From: Catonella massiliensis
GTDB taxonomy: Bacteria > Bacillota > Clostridia > Lachnospirales > Lachnospiraceae
Length of the DNA stretch: 64,000 bases
Assembly: GCF_016651435.1 (NCBI RefSeq)
Contig: NZ_JAEPRJ010000001.1
Span: 1,798,001-1,862,000 of the forward strand
Reading direction: 5' to 3'
Every line of letters begins with the position of its first letter. The first letter of the stretch is position 1. Shown here in pieces: positions 51,972 through 62,316 of this stretch. The notes beneath the pieces are model-generated. The model searched no databases. It had not been told where the DNA came from and saw only the letters and a program-made list of their open reading frames with translations. Both the position numbers and the translations under genes were made by a program.

Positions 51972-53068
51972 ATGAACAAGAAGAAACATCTTACTAATGC
52001 TGAACGCATCAAAATCGAAACCCTGCTCTCACAGGGCTTCTCAATCAGAAGTATTGCTGATTTCCTTGAGAAATCCCCTTCTACCATTTCAAGGGAGATA
52101 GGCATGCATTCACTCATCAAAATCCCTGACACCTGCGACTGCAACGATTATACCGGATGTAATGTCAAACACATCTGCGGTTCTAAAGACTGTAATAAGA
52201 AATGCCGCTAATGCCATCTTGCTAAAAAATACTGTGAGCATTACAGCAAAAGAAGCTGTGAACACTGGAATGGTTCCAAGGTAAAACTATGTAACGGCTG
52301 TACAAAAAGAGGATACTGCCGACTTGAAAAACATTTCTATGATGCTAAAAAAGCCAAGGCAGAATACTGTGATACCCTTATACAATCCCGCAACGGCTTT
52401 GACCTTACCCTCGAGGATATGACAAGGATAAACAGCATAATCTCCCCACGTATAAAAAAAGGGCAGTCTCTTTACCATATAGCTAAGAACAATGGGGATG
52501 AGCTAAACATAAGCGAATCTACCTTAAGAAGGCTGGTTATGGCAGGCGAAATGTATGCCGGAATAATAGACTGCACTTTACTCAATTCCACATGCAGCTA
52601 ATATTCAGGCTCAAGGAGCATACCTCAAAATGTGTTACAGACTTGTTTGACAGTTTAGAGAAAAAACTGGGAAAAGAGCTGTTTGCTATGTGCTTCCCTC
52701 TGATACTAACCGATAATGGGAATGAATTCTCAAATATAGATGGCATTGAGAAATCCATATACGGCGGAAAGCGCACAAACATCTTCTTTTGCGAACCGAA
52801 CCGCTCTGATCAAAAAGGACAGTGCGAAAATAACCATAAGCTTATAAGGACTATCCTTCCGAAAGGGACGTCTTTTAGCAGACTTACCAACAAGGACACG
52901 CTATTGGTCACGAACCATATAAACAGCTATGTACGAAAGTCTTTGTTTGGTAAAAGTCCATTTGAAATAGCTATGAACGCACTGCCGGCGGAGTTCTTTA
53001 CAAAACTAAAGCTTAAAAGGATAAACGAAAGTGATATGAATTTAACTCCGAAACTATTAAAACACTAA
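51972..53068 (+). pseudogene. IS30-family transposase, nonsense plus deletion (copy 2)
   Basis: The gene begins like copy 1, but codon TCA (Ser) is TAA at 52209, so the product stops after 79 residues. A further deletion joins 'GIID' at about 52571 to the sequence 'LHFTQFHMQ', removing about 190 bases with the first catalytic Asp region ('QMDCVVG'). The region broken by frameshift in copy 1 is intact here ('NGFDLTLEDMTRINSI'). Confidence 0.85.
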
Positions 53069-53318
53069 CCAGAGATAAAGTAAATACCCTTCGAAGTAAA
53101 CGCAACACTAAAAACCGTTGCATTTAACCTGAAAGATACACTCTCAGGCTTGTTTGCTATACCCTTTTTTCTGTCAAAACAATAAAACCAGACCAAATCC
53201 GATTAAATTCAGTCTGATTTTATTGATATAATTTTATCATTTTATCTAGGAAAAGTGTTGCTTTTGCTATTTTTACAAAGTGTTGCACTTACCTTGGAAA
53301 TCTAGCCTCCAAAAGAAT

Positions 53319-54203
53319 CTATGCCATCTTTACTGCGTATTTTTCATACTTTTTCTCCGCTGCACTATTTGTAAGTTTAAATTCCTTGCAAAGCCTTTCA
53401 ATAATCTGCTCCTTTTCCACTCCATAAGCAATACCGGAAGTTACTGTAGCAAGTAATGAAGCTTCTTTTTTCTCTTTCTCCAGTTTCCTCTCTGCCTTCT
53501 CCATTGCTTCTTTGACCGCTTCTTTCTGCATATCCTTAACAAATTCATCCCATTTTGAACTCATAACTTTTCCATCTCCCTTCTTTTTAAAATGTCGCAC
53601 ACTGTCTGCAAGTTCCTTATTGTACATATTCTCTACTTTCTTTTCTCTAAAGTCATGCATAAGTTTTCCAACTTCATCTTCTCCCTGATAAGCCCCGTTC
53701 ACATAATATATATGTGAGCCATCATAAAAGTCTTTCTTTGTCTCCTTTACCATTCTATCAATGGTGTAGATTGGCAAATTTTCTCCAAAATAATCTTTTT
53801 CTGTAATAAAAATCACATAAGAATCTGCCAATTTCTTAAACTTCTGTCCTGATTTTAACATCCTTACATCTAACATACTGCTGTGAAACCTTGCTCTGCG
53901 TTCATCTGCACCGGCTGTACTTCTTTGTACCTCCACATTATAGTGTTTCCCTTCACTATCTTCTGCAAGAATATCAAGCTTTAGATTTCTTCCGCCTATC
54001 AAGGGATTGCTAAACTCTTTCTGTCCTGTTACTGATATTACTTTTATATCTTTTTTACCAAGAATAACTCTAAGTAACAGATTGGCAGCAGGTATATTAT
54101 TATCAAATACCTGTGACATAAAAATATCATCAAACAGTGTCAGGTCAGCTAAAATTTCTTTTAGCCTCTCTACATTAATTACATTCTTGTGTTTGGGCTT
54201 CAA
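53319..54203 (-). CDS. Rpn-type PD-(D/E)XK nuclease family protein
   Basis: The 294-residue protein matches the Rpn/transposase-nuclease family (PF12784 type): 'LFDDIFMSQVFDNNIPAANL' near the start, the nuclease core 'LKLDILAEDSEGKHYNVEVQ' with Asp and Glu-x-Gln, and a Lys/Glu-rich coiled coil (about 222-250). Rpn proteins are DNA endonucleases that promote recombination and lie in variable regions. The start is TTG at 54203 with GGAGG upstream. It ends 18 bases from the right end of IS30 copy 2. Confidence 0.85.
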   Translation of the reverse strand: MKPKHKNVINVERLKEILADLTLFDDIFMSQVFDNNIPAANLLLRVILGKKDIKVISVTGQKEFSNPLIGGRNLKLDILAEDSEGKHYNVEVQRSTAGADERRARFHSSMLDVRMLKSGQKFKKLADSYVIFITEKDYFGENLPIYTIDRMVKETKKDFYDGSHIYYVNGAYQGEDEVGKLMHDFREKKVENMYNKELADSVRHFKKKGDGKVMSSKWDEFVKDMQKEAVKEAMEKAERKLEKEKKEASLLATVTSGIAYGVEKEQIIERLCKEFKLTNSAAEKKYEKYAVKMA

Positions 54204-54368
54204 ACCACACCTCCAATTTCAGATAATGATTTGTCCCAATAAATGCAGAATCAATATTAAACAAACTATAATTATTATACACTATTTGATGGGAATTTGG
54301 AAGATAGGTAAAATTGTAGGTCTGCACAACTGATTAAGCAATATTAAGCTTATCTATTTCCAGAGCAT

Positions 54369-55082
54369 TTAATACGTCCACTTAAACTGTTTACATCTAT
54401 TAAACATAAATCTAAAAATCAAATATCCCACAAGCAGCCAACTTCCGCATATTATAAGGAATATAACTGTATCCATAACCCATATACCATTTTTCAATAT
54501 CACTGATGCATATTTTACCCCATATGATATTGGATTAGTATACACAAGGAAATCAGGTATTTTAACTATACTTCCTGATAAAAACAAAAATCCATAACTT
54601 ATGATATTTACAAATGAAGCAACCTTGGTGAACATAAGCGTTACAGAAGCAAGTACATACGATAATCCCATGATTCCTATGCAAACAAGAATTACTATGT
54701 ATAGATACTCCAGCCTGAATAAATTATCAATACCAAAAAATATCATTGCTACAACCATTGTTATGATGGCCTTTATCACATTTATACTAAACCACACTAT
54801 AGTTTTGACTGTAACTATTTGTGCTATGGAATAAGGCTTTATCATAATATTCTGCAAAGTTCCAAGCTGCTTTTCGGTAGATATGCACATAGAAGCCTCT
54901 GATATAACACCGCTTGCAAGTATCCAGAGAATGTAACCAAATACCTTTTCTGTAGTATTTCCTTCTGTATTTATTACAATAATCAGTACAAAAAAATCCG
55001 TAATGAGCCCTACTATATAATCCGGATAATAGCTTATCGCCTCAGTAAGGGTCTTTCTAAATTCTGCTTTAATTAGATTCAT
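54369..55082 (-). CDS. ABC-2 type exporter permease
   Basis: The 237-residue protein has six hydrophobic segments and the ABC-2 layout: 'FRKTLTEAISYYPDYIVGLI' at the start, an amphipathic 'STEKQLGTLQNIMIKPYSIA' loop and a C-terminal helix with 'LVGYLIFRFMFNRCKQF'. It overlaps the end of the ATPase reading frame by 14 bases. The exported substrate is unknown. If the ATPase frameshift is real, the permease has lost an intact partner. Confidence 0.82.
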   Translation of the reverse strand: MNLIKAEFRKTLTEAISYYPDYIVGLITDFFVLIIVINTEGNTTEKVFGYILWILASGVISEASMCISTEKQLGTLQNIMIKPYSIAQIVTVKTIVWFSINVIKAIITMVVAMIFFGIDNLFRLEYLYIVILVCIGIMGLSYVLASVTLMFTKVASFVNIISYGFLFLSGSIVKIPDFLVYTNPISYGVKYASVILKNGIWVMDTVIFLIICGSWLLVGYLIFRFMFNRCKQFKWTY

Positions 55083-55904
55083 CTAATGCCTCCATAACTT
55101 TTTCTTCCATATTTTTCTTTTTCTTAACTATCTCTACTATATCTTCATCTTGAAAGCTATCATAAACTTCCGAGAAATTTCCTTCAACGAATTCTTCTAC
55201 TATCTTACCATCTTTAACATAAGATACTATATATCCTGAAACTTCCTCTTCTATTATGTCTGAAAACACTTTGACGCTTCCATCTTTTAGTATCAAAACT
55301 CTGCCATTAGCTTCTGTACTACTTCCATCTGATGTGTGGTAAGTATTACTGCCATTTTCTTTTCATTTACCAATTGGTTTAACTTATCTATAACGGCATT
55401 CTTACTCTTTATATCAAGCCCCAATGTTGGTTCGTCTAAGAGTAATAGCTTTGGTGACTGCATAAGAGCAATAATAAGAGCTAGCTTCTGCTGCATTCCC
55501 CTTGAATATTCTCCAACAGGCTTATTAATGGCTTCTCTTAATTCAAAATCATCTATGTATTTTTCTATCTCAGGGCTTTTACTATCTATTCTAGACAATC
55601 CTGCAAAATACTCTATGTTCTGCACTCCTGTTAAGTAATCATACACATTGGAGCTGGATTCAAGCAGGGCGCTTACATGATTGAAATATTCACTATTTTT
55701 ACATTTATATATTTTCTTATCATCAAGCATTATCTCTCCTGAATCCGGTCGTATCATTTTTAATATACAATTTATAATAGTCGTCTTCCCCGCACCATTA
55801 TTTCCTAAAAGGCAAACTATTTCTCCTGAATTCACTTCAAAGGATACATCTTTTAGAACAGACTTGTCCCTGAATGATTTTCGTAAATTAGTTATTTTTA
55901 GCAT
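55069..55904 (-). pseudogene. ABC-2 exporter ATPase with one-base frameshift
   Basis: Residues 1-203 (55293-55904) hold Walker A 'GNNGAGKTT', signature 'YSRGMQQKLAL', Walker B 'LLLLDEPTLGLD' and H-loop 'TTHQMEVV', ending early at '...KLMAEF'. The usual continuation 'VLILKDGSVKVF' lies in the next frame (55069-55296), so one base is missing around 55293-55296 (GCAGA-GTTTTG). The total of 836 bases is one short of 279 codons. The catalytic domain is nearly complete, so a truncated product may still work. A sequencing error is possible. Confidence 0.8.
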
Positions 55905-56000
55905 TTATTAACTCCTTTATTATTGGGATTTCATTATCGTAAAACAGCTGTTTATAACATTAAAACTGTTTCATATTGTAACATGTTCTCCAAAATAATA

Positions 56001-56060
56001 ATAGACCACTAAGGTTTACAAAAAAAGTTAGAAAAATGTAAACCCTAATGGTCTATTTTA
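56001..56060 (-). terminator. Long bidirectional hairpin terminator
   Basis: ATAGACCACTAAGGTTTAC pairs with GTAAACCCTAATGGTCTAT over 19 bp with two G-T-type mismatches; the loop is about 18 bases and the stem is flanked by T-rich sequence on both strands. It lies after the surface protein stop at 56076. Confidence 0.7.
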
Positions 56061-56075
56061 TGAAGTTTTGATACC

Positions 56076-59000
56076 TTATTTAACTTTCTTTCTTTTGGCT
56101 TCTGACAGCATATATGCGCCAAGTGCAGAGAGTATGGATAAGCCTAACCAGAATTCTACATTTACTCTACCTCCGGTTACTGGGAGAGTCTTTGCAGCAA
56201 TTGTGAATACTTTCCCATCCACAAGCAACTTACCATTCTTAAGTATTTTACCGTTCTTAAGTATGTTACTGTTCTTAAGTACTTTACCGCGGTAAATCAA
56301 GACACCTGCTTTATTACCGTAAAGCGGAACACCCTGTTCATCATATAACAGAATCTCAAAGCCCTGGTCTTGACCCACGCCAAATGCACGTGTTTTGTTT
56401 ATTTCACTTCTTGAAGCAGCTCCATTTACAAAGTCTCTTGGTAGTCCTGTATTTGGATCAATTATTCCTGCTCCACCCTTTCCTGATGCACTTACAGATA
56501 CATTTTCCTTTACAGACTGTGAAGCTAATCCGCCATTATTGCCAGATTCTGTATATGAACCGCCTCTTTTACCTGACTCAGGGGTAGAGCTTCCTTTTTT
56601 GCCTGAGTCATTTGAGGAAGAAGCTTTGTTACCAGATTCAGCAGAAGAATTGTCCTTTTTACCGGACTCTGTAGAATCTCCGTCTTTCTTATCAGATGCC
56701 TTTTCAGTGCTTTCTTTCTTACCGGATTCTTTACTAGATTCCTTACCGGAATCCTTGCCAGAGCTTTCTTTCTTATCGAAATCCTTGTTAGCTTCTTTAC
56801 CAGATTCCTTTTTAGAGCTTTCTTTCTTAGCTGATTTGGAATCTGAGTTCTTCGTATCCTCCTCTTTGTCAGAAGCTTCATTCTTCTTTGTATCTTTCTG
56901 AGTGTCTTTTTTTTCTGTCTCTTTCTTTTCTGTCTCTTCTTTCTCTGCCTCGTCCTTATCAGTCACTTCTTCTTTTATTTCCTCAGTTATCTCATCTGTA
57001 TTTTCTTTGTTCTCAGGACTTTCAGCTGTTTCATCAGGAGATACGTCCTTTTTGCCATCTGAACCGGAATCTATTGTGCCTTCCTTTGTACCATCAGCAC
57101 CATTACCTGTCTCATTCGTCTTGCCAATATCTTTCTTACCGGTATCTGCCTTCCCTTCTTGAGACTTCTTATTCTCGTTCTTGTTTTCTGGAGTCTTACT
57201 CTCTGTAGGCTTCTTTTCCGACTTACTCTCTGTAGACTTCTTATTTTCAGGCTTTCTCTCCGTAGACTTCTTCTCTGACTTGCTCTCTGAAGACTTCTTA
57301 TTTTCAGTCTTACTCTCCGTAGACTTCTTCTCTGAAGTCTTCTTAGTTTCAGGCTTGCTCTCCGTAGGCTTCTTTTCTGACTTACTCTCTGAAGTCTTCT
57401 TATTTTCAGGCTTGCTCTCTGTAGACTTCTTCTCTGACTTGCTCTCTGAAGTCTTCTTATTTTCAGCCTTGCTCTCCGTAGACTTCTTCTCTGACTTACT
57501 CTCTGAGGACTTTTTATTCTCGACTTTACTTTCTGAAGCCTTCTTTTTCTCAGTCTTACTTTCAGAGGTCTTCTTAGTTTCAGGCTTGCTGCTTGAAGAT
57601 TTCTTATTTCCTGCCTTGCTTTCCGGCTTCTTCTCTGACTTTTTCTCTGATTTTTTCTCTTCCTTACTCTCTGACTCGCTCTTCTTGCCCTGTGAAGGCT
57701 TTTTCTCTGTGTTGTTATCAGCCACAGTCTTTTTTGCAGGCTTATCTTCTGCTTTCTCATCAGGTACAACCGGAGTATTCGCTACAGGCTTAATTATACT
57801 TGATATGGTGTTGTACCAAGTAGCAGTTATTTTAAGCGGTTTATCAGGCATAATGATGTCTTCGCTTACACCGTATTGTTTCCCATTGTCTACTTTCCAA
57901 CCTGAGAAATAATAGTCTTTCTTCAAAGGTCTGATAGGGGTAGCCAGACTTCCTACCTCATAAGGAACGCTATACACTGCACTTCCGTTAGCACAGTCTA
58001 CTGTAAGATAAGGTCTCCATCTAGCGATAAGCTTGGTGCCTGTTACCCTGTCAGGCATAATGAAGGTATCAGAAGGCTTACGGTTTACTGCATTACCCTG
58101 TGAGTCTAAGGTATCCCAACCACCAAACTCATAGCCAGGGCGCACATAGATGTTAGGTCTTACAGTCACACTTGTCCCACTGTCGTAATACTTAGGCTCT
58201 ATAGTCTCAGCACCTTCATAATTAAGGTCATACATAAGTTTTCGTGAAGGGCCGCTTATAAGGCTGAAGCTAACTGTAGCAGGAGGTGCTTCTACTACTG
58301 TTGTAGTCTTAACAGGTTCGCCTGAGTATGCACTGCCTGCTTTTGACAAGGCAAGTTCAGCTGTATAATGAACATTTGCATTGACAACTGCTGTGTGAGT
58401 ATTTACACTGGCATCCTCATCTCCAAGAACAAATGATATAGTTCCCTTATATAAGTTTTCATTTTCCTTTGTTATCCCCGTAACAGGTAAAACCTTTTTA
58501 CCATCAATCGTTACAGTGGCCTCACCTTCAGGAATAGATGTCCAGTATTTACGCTGGTCATCTGCACGACGGAATGCCTTATCAGGCCTTATCACTATTT
58601 CCATAGTAATAGGCTTTCCTGGTTCAATTTCTCCCGAGGTATTACGTATGCTTGAGATAACTGAAGGCTTAAATCCATCTACACTATCATTAATCTTTCC
58701 ATTACCTTGCCCGTTACCTCTTGTATATCCCCAAGCTATGAGATAACCTTCCTGCTCCATTTTCTGTAGTATCTCTTCAGGAACCTTCGCTTCTGTTCTG
58801 CCTAGCTTTGCAGGATCCCTTAACTCTGATATATGTGACATGTTGCCTTTTCCACCTGTACCAGCACCGGTGATAAGGTATCCCTTTTCGGGTTTACCAA
58901 AAAATATAAAGCATACTTTTTCGGAAGAATCTATAGTAGCACTAAGTTCTGCACCGTTTGTGACAGGCCCTTGGGATAATACCTCAAGTCCACCATCAGA

Positions 59001-59168
59001 CTTCAGCCTTGTTATTACACTGTATACTTCCGCATGGTCCATATTGGATGTGGCTTTAATTGTTATATTACCAGCCAGTACAGTCTGCGAAAAACCACTG
59101 CTAACTAGGCTAACAACTAACATTGCAACAAGGACAAGACTTCCAAAGGTAAGCTTTACAGATTTCAT
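56076..59168 (-). CDS. Sortase-anchored surface protein with Lys/Ser/Glu repeat stalk
   Basis: The 1030-residue protein has a signal peptide (about 1-32), an N-terminal adhesin-like region, two InlB-type B-repeats (about 335-455, 'PGYEFGGWDTLDSQGN' and 'DYYFSGWKVDNGKQ'), then a stalk of roughly 400 residues rich in Lys, Ser, Glu and Thr with units like 'KKSTESKPENKKTSESKSE'. A small 'ILKNGKILKNGKLLVDGK' repeat precedes the anchor 'LPVTG' (near 995), a membrane helix and the tail 'KRKKVK'. It is likely a wall-anchored adhesin whose stalk length can vary by slippage. Confidence 0.9.
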   Translation of the reverse strand: MKSVKLTFGSLVLVAMLVVSLVSSGFSQTVLAGNITIKATSNMDHAEVYSVITRLKSDGGLEVLSQGPVTNGAELSATIDSSEKVCFIFFGKPEKGYLITGAGTGGKGNMSHISELRDPAKLGRTEAKVPEEILQKMEQEGYLIAWGYTRGNGQGNGKINDSVDGFKPSVISSIRNTSGEIEPGKPITMEIVIRPDKAFRRADDQRKYWTSIPEGEATVTIDGKKVLPVTGITKENENLYKGTISFVLGDEDASVNTHTAVVNANVHYTAELALSKAGSAYSGEPVKTTTVVEAPPATVSFSLISGPSRKLMYDLNYEGAETIEPKYYDSGTSVTVRPNIYVRPGYEFGGWDTLDSQGNAVNRKPSDTFIMPDRVTGTKLIARWRPYLTVDCANGSAVYSVPYEVGSLATPIRPLKKDYYFSGWKVDNGKQYGVSEDIIMPDKPLKITATWYNTISSIIKPVANTPVVPDEKAEDKPAKKTVADNNTEKKPSQGKKSESESKEEKKSEKKSEKKPESKAGNKKSSSSKPETKKTSESKTEKKKASESKVENKKSSESKSEKKSTESKAENKKTSESKSEKKSTESKPENKKTSESKSEKKPTESKPETKKTSEKKSTESKTENKKSSESKSEKKSTERKPENKKSTESKSEKKPTESKTPENKNENKKSQEGKADTGKKDIGKTNETGNGADGTKEGTIDSGSDGKKDVSPDETAESPENKENTDEITEEIKEEVTDKDEAEKEETEKKETEKKDTQKDTKKNEASDKEEDTKNSDSKSAKKESSKKESGKEANKDFDKKESSGKDSGKESSKESGKKESTEKASDKKDGDSTESGKKDNSSAESGNKASSSNDSGKKGSSTPESGKRGGSYTESGNNGGLASQSVKENVSVSASGKGGAGIIDPNTGLPRDFVNGAASRSEINKTRAFGVGQDQGFEILLYDEQGVPLYGNKAGVLIYRGKVLKNSNILKNGKILKNGKLLVDGKVFTIAAKTLPVTGGRVNVEFWLGLSILSALGAYMLSEAKRKKVK

Positions 59169-59214
59169 AGTTTTTCTCCACTCTTTTAGTAAAATTAACA
59201 GGTTACGGAGTTAT

Positions 59215-59254
59215 ATTATATTAAAATGCTTCTTATATTGTTTTAGCATTTTAA
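59215..59254 (-). promoter_or_regulatory. Promoter region of the surface protein gene with inverted repeat
   Basis: A minus-strand TATAAT (59215-59220) is flanked upstream by a 10-bp inverted repeat TTAAAATGCT / AGCATTTTAA (59221-59230 and 59245-59254), which occupies the -35 position. No good -35 hexamer is seen, so an activator bound at the repeat is conceivable. Confidence 0.4.
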
Positions 59255-59319
59255 TTAGCTCTTTCATAATTCTGTACTGTATTTTGTTTATTGTGAAGTT
59301 TATAAGAATTCTTTACAAA

Positions 59320-59357
59320 CAAAAACAGGACTTACACCTTATATCGGCATAAGTCCA
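59320..59357 (-). terminator. Possible leuCD terminator
   Basis: On the minus strand GGACTTA and TAAGTCC (59328-59334 and 59350-59356) form a stem followed by TGTTTTTGTTTG. It is about 135 bases past the leuD stop; the rest of this 320-base gap shows no gene. Confidence 0.45.
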
Positions 59358-59492
59358 TTAAATTATAATACGTATAATATATTTTTTTTACCTTAAGCAC
59401 ACTTATTCTCTTAATCACTTAACAAGGCTAGACCAAGTATTCATAAAACACTTCATTCATAACATCTCACTTATACTTGTACCAAAAGCTTA

Positions 59493-59981
59493 TTACTTTT
59501 CAGCATTTATATAGTTTATCAAACCACCCTGCTTTATTATCTTCTTTATAAAGTCCGGAAAAGCCTGACCTATAAAGCTCTCTCCTGTGGTAAGGTCTTT
59601 GATTATACCTGTGTCAAAGTCTATCTCCACCTCATCACCGTTATTGATAGCCTCTGCGGCCTCCGCACATTCAATGATTGGAAGACCTATATTTATCGCA
59701 TTCCTGTAGAATATCCTTGCAAATGTCTTTGCTACCACACAGGCTATACCTGATGCCTTGATGGCTATAGGTGCATGTTCCCTGGAAGAGCCGCAGCCAA
59801 AGTTATCTCCTGCTACCATTATATCTCCCGGCTTCACCTTGTTTACAAAGTCTGCATCTATGTCTATCATACATTTTGCCGCAAGCTCGGCTGGGTCTGA
59901 GGTATTTAGGTATCTTGCCGGAATGATTACATCTGTATCTACGTCATTACCATATTTATGAACATATCCTCTTGCTTCCAT
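59493..59981 (-). CDS. leuD: 3-isopropylmalate dehydratase small subunit
   Basis: The 162-residue protein starts '[20 protein letters not shown]' and has '[18 protein letters not shown]', the swivel-domain signature of the archaeal/clostridial-type small subunit. With LeuC it isomerises 2-isopropylmalate to 3-isopropylmalate in leucine synthesis. It follows leuC by eight bases. Confidence 0.95.
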   Translation of the reverse strand: MEARGYVHKYGNDVDTDVIIPARYLNTSDPAELAAKCMIDIDADFVNKVKPGDIMVAGDNFGCGSSREHAPIAIKASGIACVVAKTFARIFYRNAINIGLPIIECAEAAEAINNGDEVEIDFDTGIIKDLTTGESFIGQAFPDFIKKIIKQGGLINYINAEK

Positions 59982-59989
59982 AATCCCTC

Positions 59990-61255
59990 CTATAATCCCA
60001 GTTCTTCAGGCGAACTTATTTTACCTGTAATGGCACTTGCAGCAGCCACTGCAGGGCTTGCAAGGTAGACCTCACTTTCAGTATGTCCCATACGGCCTAC
60101 AAAGTTTCTATTGGTTGTAGATACTGCGCGCTCACCTGCTGCAAGCACTCCCATATGTCCTCCAAGACATGGTCCGCAGGTAGGGGTACTTACGATACAG
60201 CCTGCCTGTACAAAGGTAGTAATCAGTCCCTCTTTAAGTGCCGTAAGGTAGACCTCTTGGGTAGCAGGGATGACAATTGCTCTTACCCCCGGTGCCACCT
60301 TTTTATCCTTCATTACCTCAGCAGCCACCCTTATATCTGATATCCTGCCGTTGGTACAAGAACCGATGACTACCTGGTCTATCTTAACTTCCCCAGTTTC
60401 ACCTATAGTCCTTGTATTCTCAGGGAGGTGTGGAAATGCAATAGTAGGCTCAAGTTCAGCGAGATTTATTTCAATGACCTCATCATAGAGCGCATCCACA
60501 TCAGCCTCATATACCTTGTATGGCTTTGTGGAATGCTCCTTTATATACTCTAGGGTAATCTCATCCACAGGGAAGATGCCATTCTTTGCACCCGCTTCTA
60601 TCGCCATATTAGCTATGGTAAATCTATCGTCCATGGTCAGGTTCTTCACTCCGTCTCCGCTAAATTCCATAGATTTGTAAAGAGCACCGTCCACTCCTAT
60701 CTTTCCTATAATGTGAAGTATGACATCCTTCCCGCTAACCCACTTCTTCATCTTACCTGTAAGCACGAACTTTATGGCTGAAGGCACCTTAAACCAGGCT
60801 TTGCCTGTAACCATGCCTGCCGCCATATCAGTACTTCCGACACCTGTGGAGAAGGCTCCCAAAGCCCCGTAAGTACAGGTATGTGAGTCTGCACCTATAA
60901 TGCAGTCTCCCGCTGTAACCACTCCCTGTTCAGGAAGAAGGGCATGCTCTATGCCCATACAGCCTACTTCAAAGTAGTTGGTTATATCATGGCTTATGGC
61001 ATAATCACGCATACATTTGCAGTTTTCTGCCGATTTTATATCCTTATTAGGAGTAAAATGATCCGGAACGAGGGCTATCTTATCCTTGTCAAATACCTTA
61101 TTATCCTTAAATTTTGACAATTCTTTGATGGCAACAGGTGCAGTTACATCATTGCCAAGCACCATGTCAAGCCCTACTTCTATGAGTTCTCCTGCCTGCA
61201 CCTTAGGAAGTCCTGCATGGTCAGCGAGAATCTTCTGAGTCATTGTCATTCCCAT
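59990..61255 (-). CDS. leuC: 3-isopropylmalate dehydratase large subunit
   Basis: The predicted 421-residue protein has the three iron-sulfur cysteine sites: '[13 protein letters not shown]', '[12 protein letters not shown]' and '[14 protein letters not shown]'. The length fits the short HacA-type large subunit used with a separate LeuD. I start at the ATG at 61255, with AAAGGGG ahead; a frame to 61303 has no ribosome site. A LysR gene is divergent from it. Confidence 0.95.
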   Translation of the reverse strand: MGMTMTQKILADHAGLPKVQAGELIEVGLDMVLGNDVTAPVAIKELSKFKDNKVFDKDKIALVPDHFTPNKDIKSAENCKCMRDYAISHDITNYFEVGCMGIEHALLPEQGVVTAGDCIIGADSHTCTYGALGAFSTGVGSTDMAAGMVTGKAWFKVPSAIKFVLTGKMKKWVSGKDVILHIIGKIGVDGALYKSMEFSGDGVKNLTMDDRFTIANMAIEAGAKNGIFPVDEITLEYIKEHSTKPYKVYEADVDALYDEVIEINLAELEPTIAFPHLPENTRTIGETGEVKIDQVVIGSCTNGRISDIRVAAEVMKDKKVAPGVRAIVIPATQEVYLTALKEGLITTFVQAGCIVSTPTCGPCLGGHMGVLAAGERAVSTTNRNFVGRMGHTESEVYLASPAVAAASAITGKISSPEELGL

Positions 61256-61386
61256 AATATACCCCTTTCTGGTTATAAGTATTCTTGTATTATAGCAAGA
61301 CATATAGTATAATAAAAATACATAATAAACATAATTGCTATGAAATGTGGTTATGCAATGATATAAGCATCAAAAAGGAGACAGCT

Positions 61387-62316
61387 ATGGAAAATAACAT
61401 GGAGCAGAATCTATCACTTTATCATATATTTAATACAGTTGCAGAGGCGGGGAATATCTCCCACGCAGCGAAAGAGCTCTACATAAGCCAGCCTGCTATA
61501 AGCAAGGCTGTTACAAGGCTTGAGCAAAACTTAGAGACAAAGCTCTTTGTAAGAAGCTCAAGGGGAGTTACCCTTACTGACTCAGGCAAAATGCTGTACG
61601 AGCAGACAAATGCTGCCTTTAAGCACCTAAAACAGGCAGAGGATACGATTAAGAAAAACAAAAAGCTGGGTACGGGAAGCCTTAAAATAGGTGTTTCCAC
61701 TACCCTTTGTAAGTATGTACTCATGCCTTATCTTGAGAAGTTTATCAAGTTACACCCTCATGTCAAAATATCAATAAGCTGCCAATCTACCTATCAGACA
61801 CTTAACCTCATACAGAATCACAAGGTGGATATAGGGCTTGTCGGCGAAAGCGGGAGGCTTGAAAACCTTGTATTTGCACCTATAGGGATGGTTGAAGATG
61901 GCTTTGTAGCCACTCACGATTATCTAAAGAATCTCAAAAAAAGGCATCCTGAGGCTGCCTCCAATCCATTTGAATACGCTAATCTTATGCTACTTGACCA
62001 GCACAATGTATCCAGGCGTTACATAGATGAGTATATAAGGGGCAATGAGCTATCTACCGGACAGATGCTTACAGGGCATATCCTAGAAGTCAGCAGTATG
62101 GACCTTCTCATAGAATTTGCCAAAATAGGTCTTGGAATAGCCTGCGTAATAACAGACTTTGTAAAGAAGGAGCTTAAAGAAGGCAGTTTAACCACCATAC
62201 CTCTTTCTCTCCCAATACAAAAAAGAGAGATAGGATTTACCTATCTCAGAGAATATACGGCTAATGACGCCCTTGAAGCCTTTATTAGTTTTTGCAGAAA
62301 GATTAGTACTCCTTAA
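61387..62316 (+). CDS. LysR-family regulator divergent from leuCD
   Basis: The predicted 309-residue protein has a winged helix-turn-helix at residues 8-65 ('FNTVAEAGNISHAAKELYIS', 'QPAISKAVTRLEQNLETKLF') and a C-terminal effector domain starting near 'GSLKIGVSTTLCKYVL'. I start at the ATG at 61387 because AAGGAGAC is just ahead of it. The divergent layout 130 bases from leuC suggests that it controls leuCD, perhaps with a leucine-pathway intermediate as signal; this is inferred. Its 3' end overlaps the convergent DUF6106 gene by 14 bases. Confidence 0.9.
   Translation: MENNMEQNLSLYHIFNTVAEAGNISHAAKELYISQPAISKAVTRLEQNLETKLFVRSSRGVTLTDSGKMLYEQTNAAFKHLKQAEDTIKKNKKLGTGSLKIGVSTTLCKYVLMPYLEKFIKLHPHVKISISCQSTYQTLNLIQNHKVDIGLVGESGRLENLVFAPIGMVEDGFVATHDYLKNLKKRHPEAASNPFEYANLMLLDQHNVSRRYIDEYIRGNELSTGQMLTGHILEVSSMDLLIEFAKIGLGIACVITDFVKKELKEGSLTTIPLSLPIQKREIGFTYLREYTANDALEAFISFCRKISTP

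Larger units (their letters stand above)
51709..53300 (+). mobile_element. IS30-family insertion sequence, copy 2 (defective)
   Basis: It runs from TGTAGTTTTTCAA (51709) to the last right-end motif TGTTGCACTTACCTTGGAAA (53281-53300). The left end has TTTCAACTTAAATGCAACA as the inverted form of the same motif. Right-end motifs also occur at 53092 (inverted), 53116 and 53256. An internal deletion and a nonsense change disable the transposase. Confidence 0.8.

Noticed and set aside
57181..57912. Long open frame on the plus strand (243 codons) rich in Phe, Leu and Ser
   Set aside because: It is the antisense of the Lys/Ser/Glu repeat stalk of the surface protein; repeats without stops in one frame give shadows on the other strand.
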